Positions 16,804-25,780 of a stretch of 64,000 bases of DNA are shown piece after piece; positions within the stretch are counted from its first letter, which is position 1; each line of letters starts with the position of its first letter. Below the pieces are notes generated by a model. That model did not search any database. It had not been told where the DNA came from and saw only the letters and a list, made by a program, of their open reading frames with translations. The stretch lies in assembly GCF_019669905.1 (NCBI RefSeq), contig NZ_AP019777.1:3844001-3908000 (forward strand), given 5' to 3'. The DNA is from Methylomonas koyamae (GTDB lineage Bacteria > Pseudomonadota > Gammaproteobacteria > Methylococcales > Methylomonadaceae). Made by a program: the position numbers and the translations under genes.

Positions 16804-16864
16804 TGGCCGATTTCGAGCCAGCACTTCCCCGATGCGATTAGCGACTCAACCCAACGGATTTTCG

Positions 16865-17362
16865 ATGAACATACTATTTCTCTGTACCGGCAACTCCTGC
16901 CGCTCGCTGATGGGCGAAGCGATTTTCAACCACCTGGCGCCCCCGGACTGGCATGCCATCAGCGCCGGCAGCAAGCCTTTAGGCCGCCTGAATCCCGGCG
17001 CGGTGGCCTTGCTGGAGGAAAAAGGCATCTCCACCGCGGCTTACTACAGCAAGTCCTGGAACGATCTGCCGCTGACGCCGGACATCGTCATCAGCGTCTG
17101 CGGCAACGCCGCCAACGAAACCTGTCCGGCCTATTTGGGGCAGGCGCTGCGCAGCCATTGGGGAGTGGAAGATCCGGCCCATGCCGAGGGCAGCGAGGCC
17201 GAAATCAAGGCCGCGTTCGAAACCGCTTACCGGATTCTGTGCCATCGCATCGAACAATTTCTGGCACTACCTTTGGCCGAACTCCAAAACGATCCGGCAC
17301 GCTTGAAAGCGGAAATGGATAGGATCGGCGTATCGATGCCGCAGCCCGAATCCGAAACTTGA
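16865..17362 (+). CDS. arsC: Arsenate reductase, low-molecular-weight phosphatase type (copy 2)
   Basis: A 165-residue protein with P-loop CTGNSCRSLMGEA, Cys pair in ISVCGNAANETCPAYLG, and HWGVEDPAHAEG. The catalytic triad of cysteines is complete, so it should be active. It differs from copy 1 in the P-loop (SCRS for SARS) and has an extra C-terminal extension (DRIGVSMPQPESET). The start is the ATG encoding MNILFLCTGNS; a longer frame from 16685 overlaps copy 1 and is rejected. It lies 61 bp after copy 1 within the arsenic operon. Confidence 0.92.
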   Translation: MNILFLCTGNSCRSLMGEAIFNHLAPPDWHAISAGSKPLGRLNPGAVALLEEKGISTAAYYSKSWNDLPLTPDIVISVCGNAANETCPAYLGQALRSHWGVEDPAHAEGSEAEIKAAFETAYRILCHRIEQFLALPLAELQNDPARLKAEMDRIGVSMPQPESET

Positions 17363-17432
17363 AATGGCGCATCCGGCAGCCGCAGCGGCAAACCGGGCCA
17401 ACCTCCAACCCACCCGACCAGTGAGTAAGCCC

Positions 17433-17876
17433 ATGAAACGTTTTCATATCCACATCGCCGTCGACGACCTCGACGCCAACATTCATTTTTACAGCGGGCT
17501 GTTTCAAGCCGAGCCGACAGTTCGCCATGCCGATTACGCCAAGTGGATGCTGGACGATCCGCGCATCAATTTCGCGATTTCCCAGCGCGGCGGCAAAGCC
17601 GGGTTGGACCATCTCGGTATTCAGGTCGAATCGGCGGCGGAACTGGCAGCGGTGCAACAGGCGCTGACTGCCGCGGCACTGCCTGTGGTCGAGCAAAAGC
17701 AAGCGGCTTGCTGCTATGCCGAATCGGATAAATACTGGAGCGTCGATCCGCAAGGCATCGCCTGGGAGGCCTTCCATTCCCTGCACAGCATTCCGGTGTT
17801 CGGCGCCGACGGTGTCGTAACGCCGGAGCCGGCCGGGTCTTGCTGCGGGCCAAAATCCGCTTGTTCCCCCCAGTAA
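17433..17876 (+). CDS. arsI: ArsI/CadI-family metalloenzyme, probable C-As lyase
   Basis: A 147-residue vicinal-oxygen-chelate protein. Candidate metal ligands are His5 (MKRFHIH), His60 (GLDHLGIQV) and Glu112 (AWEAFH). The substrate-binding cysteine pair is Cys93-Cys94 (AACCYAE). These sit at nearly the same positions as in Bacillus ArsI, which uses Fe(II) and oxygen to remove the methyl group from methylarsenite. The C-terminus has further cysteines ([10 protein letters not shown]). Placement between arsC and acr3 supports arsenic rather than cadmium as the substrate. If active, the operon can degrade organoarsenicals as well as reduce and expel inorganic arsenic. Confidence 0.85.
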   Translation: MKRFHIHIAVDDLDANIHFYSGLFQAEPTVRHADYAKWMLDDPRINFAISQRGGKAGLDHLGIQVESAAELAAVQQALTAAALPVVEQKQAACCYAESDKYWSVDPQGIAWEAFHSLHSIPVFGADGVVTPEPAGSCCGPKSACSPQ

Positions 17877-17914
17877 AGTTAGCGCCGCCCACATCCGCCG
17901 CCGAGAGATCGACT

Positions 17915-18979
17915 ATGACCACAGCACCCTGCGCCAATCCGCGTTTATCGTTTCTGGACCGTTTTCTGACCTTGTGGATTTTTCTGGCAATGGCCGTCGG
18001 AGTTGGCGTCGGTTTCGCCGTACCCGAGCAGGTCCAAGCCTTCAGCGCCGCAGTTTCGCTCGGCACCACCAACATACCGATCGCGGCCGGCCTGATATTG
18101 ATGATGTATCCGCCGCTGGCCAAAGTGCATTACGAGGAATTGGGCGACGTGTTCCGCAACTGGCGGGTGTTGGGCCTGTCACTGTTGCAAAACTGGGTGA
18201 TCGGTCCGCTGCTGATGTTCGCATTGGCCGTATTGTTTTTACGCGATTATCCGGAATACATGGCCGGTCTGATCATGATCGGCCTGGCCCGCTGCATTGC
18301 GATGGTAATCGTCTGGAACGAACTGGCGCGCGGCGACAACCAATATTGCGCGGCGTTGGTGGCGTTCAACAGCGTGTTTCAAGTGCTGTTCTTCAGCGTC
18401 TACGCCTGGCTGTTCGTCACGGTGTTGCCGCCGTTGTTCGGTTTGCCCGGCAGTCTGGTGGCCGTAACCATAGGCGACATTGCTCAAAGCGTATTCGTTT
18501 ATCTGGGGATTCCGTTCATTGCCGGTTTTACCAGCCGCTACGTTCTGGTCAAAACCAAAGGCAAAGATTGGTACCAAAGCTTCTTCGTCCCGAAAATCAG
18601 CCCGCTGACCTTGATCGCGCTGTTGTTCACGATTGTCGTGATGTTCTCGCTGAAAGGCGAACTGATCGTGCAGTTGCCGCTGGATGTGTTGCGTATTGCG
18701 CTGCCGCTGATGGTTTACTTCGTCGTGATGTTCCTGCTGAGTTTTGCCAGCGGAAAATGGATAGGCGCCGACTACGGCCAAACCACGACCTTGGCCTTTA
18801 CCGCGGCCAGCAACAACTTCGAACTGGCGATTGCCGTGGCCGTGGCGGTGTTCGGCATCAACAGCGGCGCCGCCTTCGCCGCCGTGATCGGCCCCTTGAT
18901 CGAAGTACCGGTGATGGTGGGCTTGGTCAACGTGGCGTTTTGGTTCCGCAGCCGATTGTTCCGCGCCGGCGGCCGGTAG
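17915..18979 (+). CDS. acr3: ACR3-family arsenite efflux permease
   Basis: A 354-residue polytopic membrane protein with about ten hydrophobic segments. It has the ACR3 blocks [41 protein letters not shown] (conserved Cys), [12 protein letters not shown] and [20 protein letters not shown]. It exports As(OH)3 driven by proton-motive force. The start [21 protein letters not shown] places a short cytoplasmic tail before helix 1; longer frames run into arsI. It is the last gene of the operon, 38 bp after arsI. Confidence 0.95.
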   Translation: MTTAPCANPRLSFLDRFLTLWIFLAMAVGVGVGFAVPEQVQAFSAAVSLGTTNIPIAAGLILMMYPPLAKVHYEELGDVFRNWRVLGLSLLQNWVIGPLLMFALAVLFLRDYPEYMAGLIMIGLARCIAMVIVWNELARGDNQYCAALVAFNSVFQVLFFSVYAWLFVTVLPPLFGLPGSLVAVTIGDIAQSVFVYLGIPFIAGFTSRYVLVKTKGKDWYQSFFVPKISPLTLIALLFTIVVMFSLKGELIVQLPLDVLRIALPLMVYFVVMFLLSFASGKWIGADYGQTTTLAFTAASNNFELAIAVAVAVFGINSGAAFAAVIGPLIEVPVMVGLVNVAFWFRSRLFRAGGR

Positions 18980-19020
18980 CTCGACTCGGTCCGGCTCAGG
19001 CAAGGGTTGCAGTTATTTTT

Positions 19021-19095
19021 AGCTATGTTCGCATTTACGGCTTATGCCGGAATGACGGCTTTGACGATCTGTCAACTGCTAATGCAAACATAGCC
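19021..19095. repeat. Inverted repeat around the acr3 / cytochrome c boundary
   Basis: AGCTATGTTCGCATT (19021-19035) pairs with AATGCAAACATAGCC (19081-19095) with two mismatches around a 45-nt loop. It lies between converging genes and could be a weak bidirectional transcription end or a small repeat element. Confidence 0.45.
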
Positions 19096-19539
19096 TTATT
19101 TTTGTTGCAGCCGGCTCAGGTACTCCACCAAGGCCAAAATCCGGCTACGCACCAGAGCCTCGCCGCTCTGTGCGGCATCCCCGTCGAAATGGGCCGAAGT
19201 CGCGCTTTTGAAAGCAGCCCCCCAAATCGGCATTTCACGGCTACCGTGCGCCGCGATTTCCCGGCGGCCGTCGATGATTTGGTAAACCGTGTCGAACGGA
19301 AACGTGCCATTGTGGTTGCGCGACAATAGGGTCAAATCCGGCACCGGCTGCGCTGACGCATCCTTCCCGGCCGCAGCGCCGCCCTGCGCCGTAGCGCCGT
19401 GGCAGGCCGCGCAGTGGCTGTCGTACTCGATTTTGCCGAGGTCGGGATTGCCTGCGGCAGCGGCATTGACGGCCACACCGAGCAACACGATACCGATTGC
19501 ACTCATGATTGCCACACGGTTATTTCGGTCAAATTTCAT
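19096..19539 (-). CDS. Secreted monohaem cytochrome c
   Basis: A 147-residue protein with signal peptide (VAIMSAIGIVLLGVAVNAAAA) and one haem-binding CAACH motif in YDSHCAACHGATAQGG (about 49-56). Downstream, PVPDLTLLSRNHNGTFPFD and EMPIWG supply the likely axial methionine, as in class I cytochromes with a PDLT segment. It would act as a periplasmic electron carrier; the partner is unknown. A strong AAGGAGGA ribosome site precedes the ATG at 19539. No neighbour points to a specific pathway. Confidence 0.88.
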   Translation of the reverse strand: MKFDRNNRVAIMSAIGIVLLGVAVNAAAAGNPDLGKIEYDSHCAACHGATAQGGAAAGKDASAQPVPDLTLLSRNHNGTFPFDTVYQIIDGRREIAAHGSREMPIWGAAFKSATSAHFDGDAAQSGEALVRSRILALVEYLSRLQQK

Positions 19540-19866
19540 AGGTCCTCCTTTTTTATTGATACGGCAAACCCGCAGCATTCCGTCTTATGACGACATACGG
19601 ACTGTTCCTGCATTTTGCCAAATCTTAACGCTAGCGCTTACGACAGGAAATAGTTTGACTCGCTCAAACTTTGCCGAATTAAGCCATATGCCGCAGATCA
19701 TGTGTGAAATGCCGCAAAAAATACTGATAGCTCGACCGTAGCATGGCGATTCAGTCCTCAATCCGCTGGATTACCCCTCCAAAAAGCTTGGCACGAAAAT
19801 TGATAACAACCTGTCGGCAAATCGCCAAATGCAAATATACTAATAACCAAACTTACAGTTCAATTT
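19540..19866. other. Divergent intergenic region
   Basis: This 327-bp region separates the cytochrome c gene from the PEP-CTERM gene. It is AT-richer than its flanks and contains the sigma-54-like site at 19788. No gene is seen. Confidence 0.6.
19788..19804 (+). promoter_or_regulatory. Sigma-54-like promoter for the PEP-CTERM gene
   Basis: TTGGCACGAAAATTGAT has the -24 GG (TTGGCAC) and a -12 element (TTGAT) at the right spacing, differing from the consensus TTGCA/T by the missing GC at -12. It lies 63 bp before the ATG. PEP-CTERM genes are often under sigma-54 control with PrsR/PrsK. Confidence 0.5.
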
Positions 19867-20640
19867 ATGAAACCAATCTCGATTAGACACATGATATTCG
19901 GAGGTGTAATTCTGGCACTGTCCGGCACGACCCAAGCGAGCGTCTCCTACAATCTCACCGGCTGGGACGATTCCGGCACGGGCGGCCTCGACGGCAGCGC
20001 TCCGGCGTCGTGGACAGGCACCTCGGCTCCGAACTATACCGGGGCATTGAACGCGATGTGGTTTGCAAACCTGGAGTCGGATAATGCTTCCGAGACTGTG
20101 TCGTCATTAAGCGCTCGTAGTCAAGGTGCTGACCCGAACTTTGCACTTGCAGTCGGCCCCAGAGCTTGGAGCGCAAATGCTACCGGTACTTTAGGCAAAG
20201 GCCATGGTTCAGACTTCGGATTGATTACACTTACCAGCGCTACGAATTTAACCGTAACCGTCAGTGCCGACACCGATTTGGGTTCGGTATTAAAACCCGG
20301 CTTTTCGTTATTTCAAGGATGGGATACCAGCACCACGGCGGTTCGGGTCGCGGACTACCAGAACAACCAAGACAATCCGCTACTTAGCCAAGGCTTAGAT
20401 TTTATCGACAGCGCTGCCAGCACGATTGCCGGCGGTTTTGCCAGTTTTACCTTCAATAATTTGGGTGCCGGAAACTACACGCTGTTTGTGGGCGGAAACG
20501 CCACACTAAGTGCCGGCAGCCAAGGCAAATACACTGTCGCTTTGGCTGCATCGCCGGTACCGGTGCCGGGCGCAGTTTGGCTGTTTGGCACTGCATTTTT
20601 CGGCGCGGTAGGCATCGGGAAAGCTAAACGCGGCAACTAA
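19867..20640 (+). CDS. PEP-CTERM sorting domain protein
   Basis: A 257-residue secreted protein: signal peptide about 1-25 (..LSGTTQA-SVSY), Ser/Thr/Asn/Gly-rich mature domain of low complexity, and a C-terminal sorting signal PVPGAVWLFG (about 232-241) with a hydrophobic segment and basic end KAKRGN. Proteins of this type are cut and anchored by exosortase and often associate with exopolysaccharide. The mature domain contains a pre-peptidase-like beta region (VTVSADTDLGSVLKPGFSLF.. NYTLFVGG) resembling bacterial pre-peptidase C-terminal domains, without a catalytic motif I can see. It stands alone with its own probable sigma-54 promoter. Confidence 0.85.
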   Translation: MKPISIRHMIFGGVILALSGTTQASVSYNLTGWDDSGTGGLDGSAPASWTGTSAPNYTGALNAMWFANLESDNASETVSSLSARSQGADPNFALAVGPRAWSANATGTLGKGHGSDFGLITLTSATNLTVTVSADTDLGSVLKPGFSLFQGWDTSTTAVRVADYQNNQDNPLLSQGLDFIDSAASTIAGGFASFTFNNLGAGNYTLFVGGNATLSAGSQGKYTVALAASPVPVPGAVWLFGTAFFGAVGIGKAKRGN

Positions 20641-20648
20641 CCAACGTA

Positions 20649-20678
20649 CGCCTTGCGTTGTGTTTCAACACAAGGCGT
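20649..20678. terminator. Bidirectional hairpin between converging genes
   Basis: CGCCTTG..GTGTT pairs with AACAC..CAAGGCG around a 2-nt to 4-nt centre. It lies between the PEP-CTERM stop and the ATPase stop and has no strong T-tract. Confidence 0.5.
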
Positions 20679-20704
20679 TGTCACAACGTCGTGTTTGTCG
20701 ATGT

Positions 20705-23170
20705 TTATTTACGCTGCAAGCGCAAGGAATTCAGCACTACCGAAATCGAGCTCAGCGCCATCGCGCCGGAGGCGATCATCGGGTTGAGCTTGCCCAGCGC
20801 CGCCACCGGAATCGCCACGCTGTTGTAACCCAAGGCCCAGAACAAGTTTTGTTTGATGATGCGTAGCGTCGCACCGCTCAACTCCATCACCTCGGCGACC
20901 TTAGCGATGTCGCCGCTGACCAGGGTCAGATCCGCGGTCTCGATCGCGACGTCGGTCCCGGTGCCGATCGCAAAACTGACGTCGGCGGCGGCCAGCGCCG
21001 GCGCATCGTTGATACCGTCGCCGATCATGCCGACTCTGCCGCCCTTTTCCTGCAGCTCGCGCACGATGGCCAATTTTCGCTCCGGTTTGGCTTGCGCAAC
21101 CACGGTATCGATGCCGACCTGCGCGGCGATGTAACGGCCGGTGGCTTCGGTGTCGCCGGTTGCCATCAACGGCTCGACGCCGAGCCGGCGCAGGCGTCGA
21201 ATCGCCGCCGCCGCGTGCTGGCGCGGCTGATCGGCGATAGCAAACAAAGCCGCCGCCTTGCCGTCCACTGCCACAAACACCGGGGTTTTGCCCTGCGCCG
21301 AAAATTGCAGCGCCTTTTTATCCAGGGTTTTAAAACGTATGTCCAGACTGCGGAACCAATCGGCGTTGCCGACCAATACCTCGCTGCCATCGACCGTGGC
21401 TTTGATGCCGCAGCCGGGAAGGTTTTCGAAACCGCCGACCTTGCCGGGTTCCACTCCGCGCGTCTTGGCATAGGCAACGATGGTCCGAGCCAAAAAGTGT
21501 TCGGAATCTTCCTCCACCGTAGCGGACAAGGCCAGCACCCGCATTTCGTCCTGGCCGGCGGCCAGCAGAAAATCGGTGACTTTAGGCTTGCCTTCCGTAA
21601 TCGTGCCGGTCTTGTCGAATACGATGTAATCCAATTGGGAGGCCGTTTCCAGGCTGCTACCGTTACGAATATAGACTCCGCTCTTCGCCGCCTGGCCGGT
21701 GCCGACCATGATCGCCATCGGCGTCGCCAGCCCCAGCGAACAGGGACAGGCAATCAACAGCACCGCAATCGCGTTGGTAAAGGCAATGCCGAAACCGGCA
21801 CCGGCCAACAGCCAACCGCCCAGCGTCAAGGCCGACAAAGCCATGACCGACGGCACGAACAGCGCCGAAATCCGGTCGACGGTTTTTTGAATCGGCAGCT
21901 TCGACGATTGCGCCTGGTCGACCATGCGGATGATATTGGCCAGCACCGTATCGTTACCGACGGCGGTAACCCGCATCTGCAAGGCACCGTTGGCGTTGAT
22001 GCAGCCGCCGACCAGTTTATCGCCCGTTTTTTTCACGACCGGCAGGCTTTCGCCGGTGACCATGGACTCGTCTACGGTGGACAGCCCCTCCAGCACGACG
22101 CCGTCGGTCGGAATTTTTTCGCCGGGCCGCACCAGCAAAATATCGCCGATAACAACTTCGTCCAGTCCGACCACCAACTCGTGGCCGTCGCGCAGTAAGG
22201 TTGCGTGTTGCGGCTGCAAATCGACCAATTTGCGGATCGCTTCGTGGGCTTTGCCCTTGGCTTTTTCTTCCAGATAACGGCCGACCAGAACGAAGGACAA
22301 AATGCCGGTCGCCGAATCGAAGTACAGCCCGCGGCTACCGGACAGCAACGAATACAAGCTGTAGCCGTAGGACGAACCGACGCCCATCGCGATCAGGCTG
22401 TCCATGTTGGTCGCACCTTGGCGGGCCAATACGGCCGCTTTGGCGAAGAACGGTTTGCCGGCCCAAAATACGACCGGCAATGCCAGCAAATGCTGCGCCC
22501 AATGCCAAAAGCGGGAAGCCGGCACGGCCATGCCGATAGCCATGACCGGCACGCTCAGTGCCGCCGCCAGCACCATACGGTTGCGGGCGTCGCGCAGGCG
22601 GCGCTTTTCGTTGGCGATCAACATTTGCCGCTGCGCCAGACTGTCGAAACTGTGCGCCTTGTAACCGGCTTTCTCGACGATGGCGGCGGCGATGTGTTTG
22701 TCCAGCCGGCCCTTGACCACGGCCGATTCGGTCGCGAAATTGACTTCGGCTAGGCTGACTCTCGGGTCGCGTCTGAGCAACATCTCGATCAGCAACGCAC
22801 AAGATGCGCAGGTCATGCCCTCAATGGACAGATGGTGTTCCTGCTCCGGCTGGTTCGGATCGACTTCGCCGACGGTAGCAGCTTGCGCCGCAGCTTTAGC
22901 GCGCCGGCCGAGATTGCCCAGCATCAGGTCCAGCGCCGTCAGCAACTGGCTGCCGGGCAGTTTCTGCGGATCGAAGCGGACCACGACACAGCCGATGCTC
23001 GGCACGCTACGCACGTCGCTAACCCCGGGACGCTTTTTCAGCAGGATTTCCAGGATGTAACACCGCTCCGGGTCCTTGGCCAACAGCGGCGACACGAAGC
23101 GGACCCGGTTGTTGAGCTGGTGCAGCAACCGGCCATGGGTCAAAGTATTTCCATTATCGTTCTGGGTCAT
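20705..23170 (-). CDS. P1B-type heavy-metal (probably copper) ATPase
   Basis: An 821-residue membrane pump. An N-terminal degenerate HMA-like region without CxxC (about 10-85) is followed by a canonical HMA domain with GMTCASC (Cys121, Cys124). Membrane helices follow, then actuator VTGESLPV, the transport motif [10 protein letters not shown] (about 477), phosphorylation site DKTGTITEG (about 520), and the hinge [18 protein letters not shown] together with CxxC is typical of Cu(I) or Ag(I) pumps. The extra HMA-like domain and the linked small membrane proteins differ from plain CopA, so another metal or delivery to an exported cuproenzyme is possible. The ATG has GGAAG upstream. Two small genes precede it in the same direction, probably one operon. 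Confidence 0.9.
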   Translation of the reverse strand: MTQNDNGNTLTHGRLLHQLNNRVRFVSPLLAKDPERCYILEILLKKRPGVSDVRSVPSIGCVVVRFDPQKLPGSQLLTALDLMLGNLGRRAKAAAQAATVGEVDPNQPEQEHHLSIEGMTCASCALLIEMLLRRDPRVSLAEVNFATESAVVKGRLDKHIAAAIVEKAGYKAHSFDSLAQRQMLIANEKRRLRDARNRMVLAAALSVPVMAIGMAVPASRFWHWAQHLLALPVVFWAGKPFFAKAAVLARQGATNMDSLIAMGVGSSYGYSLYSLLSGSRGLYFDSATGILSFVLVGRYLEEKAKGKAHEAIRKLVDLQPQHATLLRDGHELVVGLDEVVIGDILLVRPGEKIPTDGVVLEGLSTVDESMVTGESLPVVKKTGDKLVGGCINANGALQMRVTAVGNDTVLANIIRMVDQAQSSKLPIQKTVDRISALFVPSVMALSALTLGGWLLAGAGFGIAFTNAIAVLLIACPCSLGLATPMAIMVGTGQAAKSGVYIRNGSSLETASQLDYIVFDKTGTITEGKPKVTDFLLAAGQDEMRVLALSATVEEDSEHFLARTIVAYAKTRGVEPGKVGGFENLPGCGIKATVDGSEVLVGNADWFRSLDIRFKTLDKKALQFSAQGKTPVFVAVDGKAAALFAIADQPRQHAAAAIRRLRRLGVEPLMATGDTEATGRYIAAQVGIDTVVAQAKPERKLAIVRELQEKGGRVGMIGDGINDAPALAAADVSFAIGTGTDVAIETADLTLVSGDIAKVAEVMELSGATLRIIKQNLFWALGYNSVAIPVAALGKLNPMIASGAMALSSISVVLNSLRLQRK

Positions 23171-23241
23171 GGCGCTTCCTGTTTAGGTATGGCGAATCCA
23201 TAGCCGGCTTTTGCGCAGGCGTCCGGCGGATTTCGGACGCT

Positions 23242-23499
23242 TTACTCGGCGTGCTCCTGTTTTGCGGCCAATTCCCGCCGGTACTTGTATGCCGTAATGC
23301 CCAGCGCCACACCGGCGCCGAATAAAACCAGCGGATGCAGCAGGATTTTCCGGGCCAGGCCGGCTTTGCCGGTGGCGACCGCACCCGCCACGGCGCCGGC
23401 CACCGCCGGATGCATCATGCCTTCTCCCATCTTCATTGCCGTTCCGACCATTTTGCTGCCGGCCTCGACAGCCGCTTTTGCTCCGTGTACGTGTGCCAT
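23242..23499 (-). CDS. Small membrane protein linked to the P1B ATPase (HPLxLF family)
   Basis: An 85-residue protein with Gly/Ala-rich helices (AVAGAVAGAVATG; LVLFGAGVALGITAY) and a charged C-terminus ending KYRRELAAKQEHAE. The segment 55-77 shares 12 of 23 residues with segment 64-86 of the next upstream gene, so the two are paralogs. The start is the ATG for MAHVHGAK, with GAGGTGA upstream. The N-terminal AHVHG and C-terminal EHAE could bind metal. By position it recalls the PacL/DUF1490 proteins that accompany mycobacterial P1B pumps, but I see no sequence proof of that family. Confidence 0.75.
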   Translation of the reverse strand: MAHVHGAKAAVEAGSKMVGTAMKMGEGMMHPAVAGAVAGAVATGKAGLARKILLHPLVLFGAGVALGITAYKYRRELAAKQEHAE

Positions 23500-23604
23500 G
23501 TCAATCACCTCGATCAATATAAAAATTCAAGTAATGCAAACCCGATTTGCTCTGCCGCCTGGCTCGAGCCGAACGGTTTATGCGACGGGGCCGAAATGTC
23601 GGCT

Positions 23605-23985
23605 TCATTCGGATCGATCGCTGCCGGCCGCATATTCGCGGCTTTCGGCGACCAAATCCAGCAGATTCTCGCGTTGCCGCAACAGGAAATTCTTGCTTTC
23701 TTCTGCGGTGCGGCTGCCGACAATAATAATCTCCTTGCGGTATTTGTGGGTCAGGTAACCGCCGACCACGCCGGTGGCGAACAAGGCCAACGGGTGGCGG
23801 ACCAGGGCGCCGCTAATGCTTTTGCTGGCGTGGGTCACGCCGGAAATGACAATGCCCATGAATACGCCCTTAACCAAGGCCTCGCCTCGGGTCGGCGGAG
23901 GCATCCGTTTAGTTTTGCGGCCGCTGCTGCCGTTCTTTTTTCGGGTTTCGTGGTGTGTGCTGGTAGCAATGTTGTTGTCGCTCAT
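23605..23985 (-). CDS. Small membrane protein, paralog of the preceding HPLxLF protein
   Basis: A 126-residue protein: a charged, His/Lys-rich N-terminus (THHETRKKNGSSGRKTKR), two short hydrophobic stretches (FMGIVISGV; HPLALFATGVVGGYL), then KYRKEIIIVG and a polar C-terminal helix with RQRENLLDLVAE. It shares the HPLxLFxxGVxxGxxxxKYRxE pattern with the 85-residue neighbour. The start is ATG 23985 with GGAG upstream; a longer frame to 24036 is possible. It is the first gene of the probable three-gene unit ending in the ATPase. Function is unknown; a chaperone or assembly role for the pump is inferred from linkage only. Confidence 0.72.
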   Translation of the reverse strand: MSDNNIATSTHHETRKKNGSSGRKTKRMPPPTRGEALVKGVFMGIVISGVTHASKSISGALVRHPLALFATGVVGGYLTHKYRKEIIIVGSRTAEESKNFLLRQRENLLDLVAESREYAAGSDRSE

Positions 23986-24165
23986 AACTGTCTCCGTGTT
24001 GGCAACGGGAATTGGCCGGCGCCGGCGGGTCGACACCGGGGCCGGCGGCTGGTATCGTGCTCGCGCTTGGCCACTATATCAGGCTTCACTAATCTTCCTC
24101 CTGTTTCGATAGCCGGTCAATTACCTTAAATTTAGCCTTTAATTTCAATCACACGAGACTCCAGT

Positions 24166-25416
24166 ATGACGTTAGGCAGCACCTCGCCGGGTTCGGGCAA
24201 CATTTTCAGAAAAATCCTAACCGTCGGTTTTGCGTTACTGGGCATCGGGCTGATCTTGTGGCTGGACAGTTGGTTCATGGATCACGCGGGCATGCCGGAT
24301 TTGACCGGGGACCTGAATTTCGGCCTGCTGTTTCTGATCGGCTTTTTGACCAGCTTCCACTGTGTCGGCATGTGCGGTCCTTTGATCCTGGGTTATATCG
24401 CCAAAAATGCCAAAGCCGGACAGCATTCGCATACAGCGCATTTGCTGTACGGCGTCGGCAAAACATTGTCTTATTCGACGATCGGCGCCCTGTTCGGTGC
24501 GTTCGGCGCGATCGTCGCCTTCACGCCGTTTACCCAAGGCGCTATCGGCATGGCTGCCGGCTTTTTCCTGGTCCTGTTCGGCATCCACATGTTGGAAATA
24601 TTTCCTGCGTTGCACCATTTCCAGTTCAAAACGCCGGGCTTTGTCATGCGTTTCGTCGGCAAAGAATACCGCAAGCACAGCAACCCGTTCGTGATCGGTT
24701 TGCTGAACGGCCTGATGATCATTTGCGGCCCGCTGCAAGCCATGTACGTGATGGCAGCCGGCAGCGGCAGTTGGTCGCAAGGCGCGACTATTCTGTTTTT
24801 CTTCGGCCTGGGCACCTTGCCGCTACTGATGGGTTTCGGCTTTTTGACCAGCCTGTTGTCGGCCAACTTAACCCCCAAATTGCTGAAAGCCTCCGGCGTG
24901 ATCGTGATGGCTCTGGGCGTCATCATGCTCAACCGCGGCTTGTCCGTCACCGGCAGCGGCTGGGACTTTAATACCGTGGTCGCCCGTGTGTCGCTCGAAT
25001 TTGCGCCGAAGGGTCCCGAAGTACCCTACTGCGAAAACGAACAAACCATTCGCATGGATGTGCTTAAAAGCCGTTTCGCGCCGAACAAATTCACGTTGCG
25101 TAAAGGCATTCCGGTGAAATGGGTGATCGATGTCAAGGAATTGAACGAATGCAACAAAGAGATAGTGGTGCGCGATTACGGGCTGGATATCAAATTGCAG
25201 AAAGGCTCCCAGGTAATCGAATTCACGCCGAAGGAAGCCGGAGTCGTGCCGTGGAGTTGTTGGATGGGCATGATTCCCGGCACCTTTATCGTCGTGGAAG
25301 AGACTTCGCCGCCGGCGACCGAAACCGCCGCGCCAGCCGCAGTGGCGCCCGAGGAGACCGCTGCGCAACGGCTGCTGCGCCAATTTCGCGAACAATGGCA
25401 AAAACTCCTGGGCTAA
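24166..25416 (+). CDS. TauE/SafE-type membrane protein fused to a cupredoxin-like domain
   Basis: A 416-residue protein. Residues ~1-290 form a polytopic domain of the SafE/UreH-like (DsbD-related) group, with the motif TSFHCVGMCGP and several Gly-rich helices. Residues ~300-390 form an extracytoplasmic beta domain with MDVLKSRFAPNKFTLRKGIPVKW and a C-terminal loop VVPWSCWMGMIPGTF. That loop resembles the Cys/Met metal loop of cupredoxin_1/EfeO-type domains. A Pro/Ala linker and a short amphipathic tail end the protein. Related fusions accompany copper genes and cytochrome oxidase assembly. It is divergent from the ATPase operon and shares its intergenic region, which supports a shared metal signal. 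The transported species is not proven. Confidence 0.82.
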   Translation: MTLGSTSPGSGNIFRKILTVGFALLGIGLILWLDSWFMDHAGMPDLTGDLNFGLLFLIGFLTSFHCVGMCGPLILGYIAKNAKAGQHSHTAHLLYGVGKTLSYSTIGALFGAFGAIVAFTPFTQGAIGMAAGFFLVLFGIHMLEIFPALHHFQFKTPGFVMRFVGKEYRKHSNPFVIGLLNGLMIICGPLQAMYVMAAGSGSWSQGATILFFFGLGTLPLLMGFGFLTSLLSANLTPKLLKASGVIVMALGVIMLNRGLSVTGSGWDFNTVVARVSLEFAPKGPEVPYCENEQTIRMDVLKSRFAPNKFTLRKGIPVKWVIDVKELNECNKEIVVRDYGLDIKLQKGSQVIEFTPKEAGVVPWSCWMGMIPGTFIVVEETSPPATETAAPAAVAPEETAAQRLLRQFREQWQKLLG

Positions 25417-25638
25417 CGGTAACAGGACATGCCGCACAAGCCCCAACATCCGACGCCGAGTTGCGCCCGGCTCATCAATCACGCTGAATCAAGCCGCCAT
25501 AACGGTATGAATTGCCCGAATTCCGGCCGCAACGTTGCGATTGGCGTCATCCTTGCCATCCCAGCCACGGGCATTTCCTGTCGGGGTAACGCTCTGTGTT
25601 TTACGACATTGCCCCATCCCCAATGCCCTTGAGTTAAG

Positions 25639-25671
25639 CCGTTCGTCCTGAACTTGTCGAAGGGCGAACGG
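25639..25671. repeat. Dispersed palindromic repeat (GTTCGTCCTGAAC.. type)
   Basis: CCGTTCGTCC .. TTGTCGAAGGGCGAACGG has inverted ends CCGTTCG / CGAACGG. Repeats of this wording (TTCGTCCTGAGCTTGTCGAAGG) are widespread in proteobacterial intergenic regions. Confidence 0.7.
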
Positions 25672-25710
25672 TTAACCCTAAACTTAAGGAAACGATGATT
25701 TATTCATTTT

Positions 25711-25780
25711 CGTCGTTCCCGTGAAAACGGGAACCCCAAAAAATCAAAGATCTGGATCTCCGCTTTCGCGGAGATGACGA
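25711..25780. repeat. Dispersed repeat with two hairpins (CGTCGTTCCCGTGAA.. type)
   Basis: CGTTCCCGTGAAAACGGGAAC forms one hairpin, and ATCTCCGCTTTCGCGGAGAT a second. CGTC at the start and GACG at the end bound the unit. It resembles the common CGTCATTCCCGCGAAGGCGGGAATCC repeat. Related TTAAGGAA sequences flank it on both sides (near 25684 and 25794). Confidence 0.7.

Noticed and set aside
17433-17876. Calling the VOC protein an ordinary glyoxalase
   Set aside because: The adjacent Cys pair, C-terminal cysteines and position inside the ars operon favour ArsI/CadI instead.
25429-25632. Small plus-strand frame after the TauE/SafE gene
   Set aside because: No ribosome site, biased composition and overlap with the start of the repeat region; not supported as a gene.
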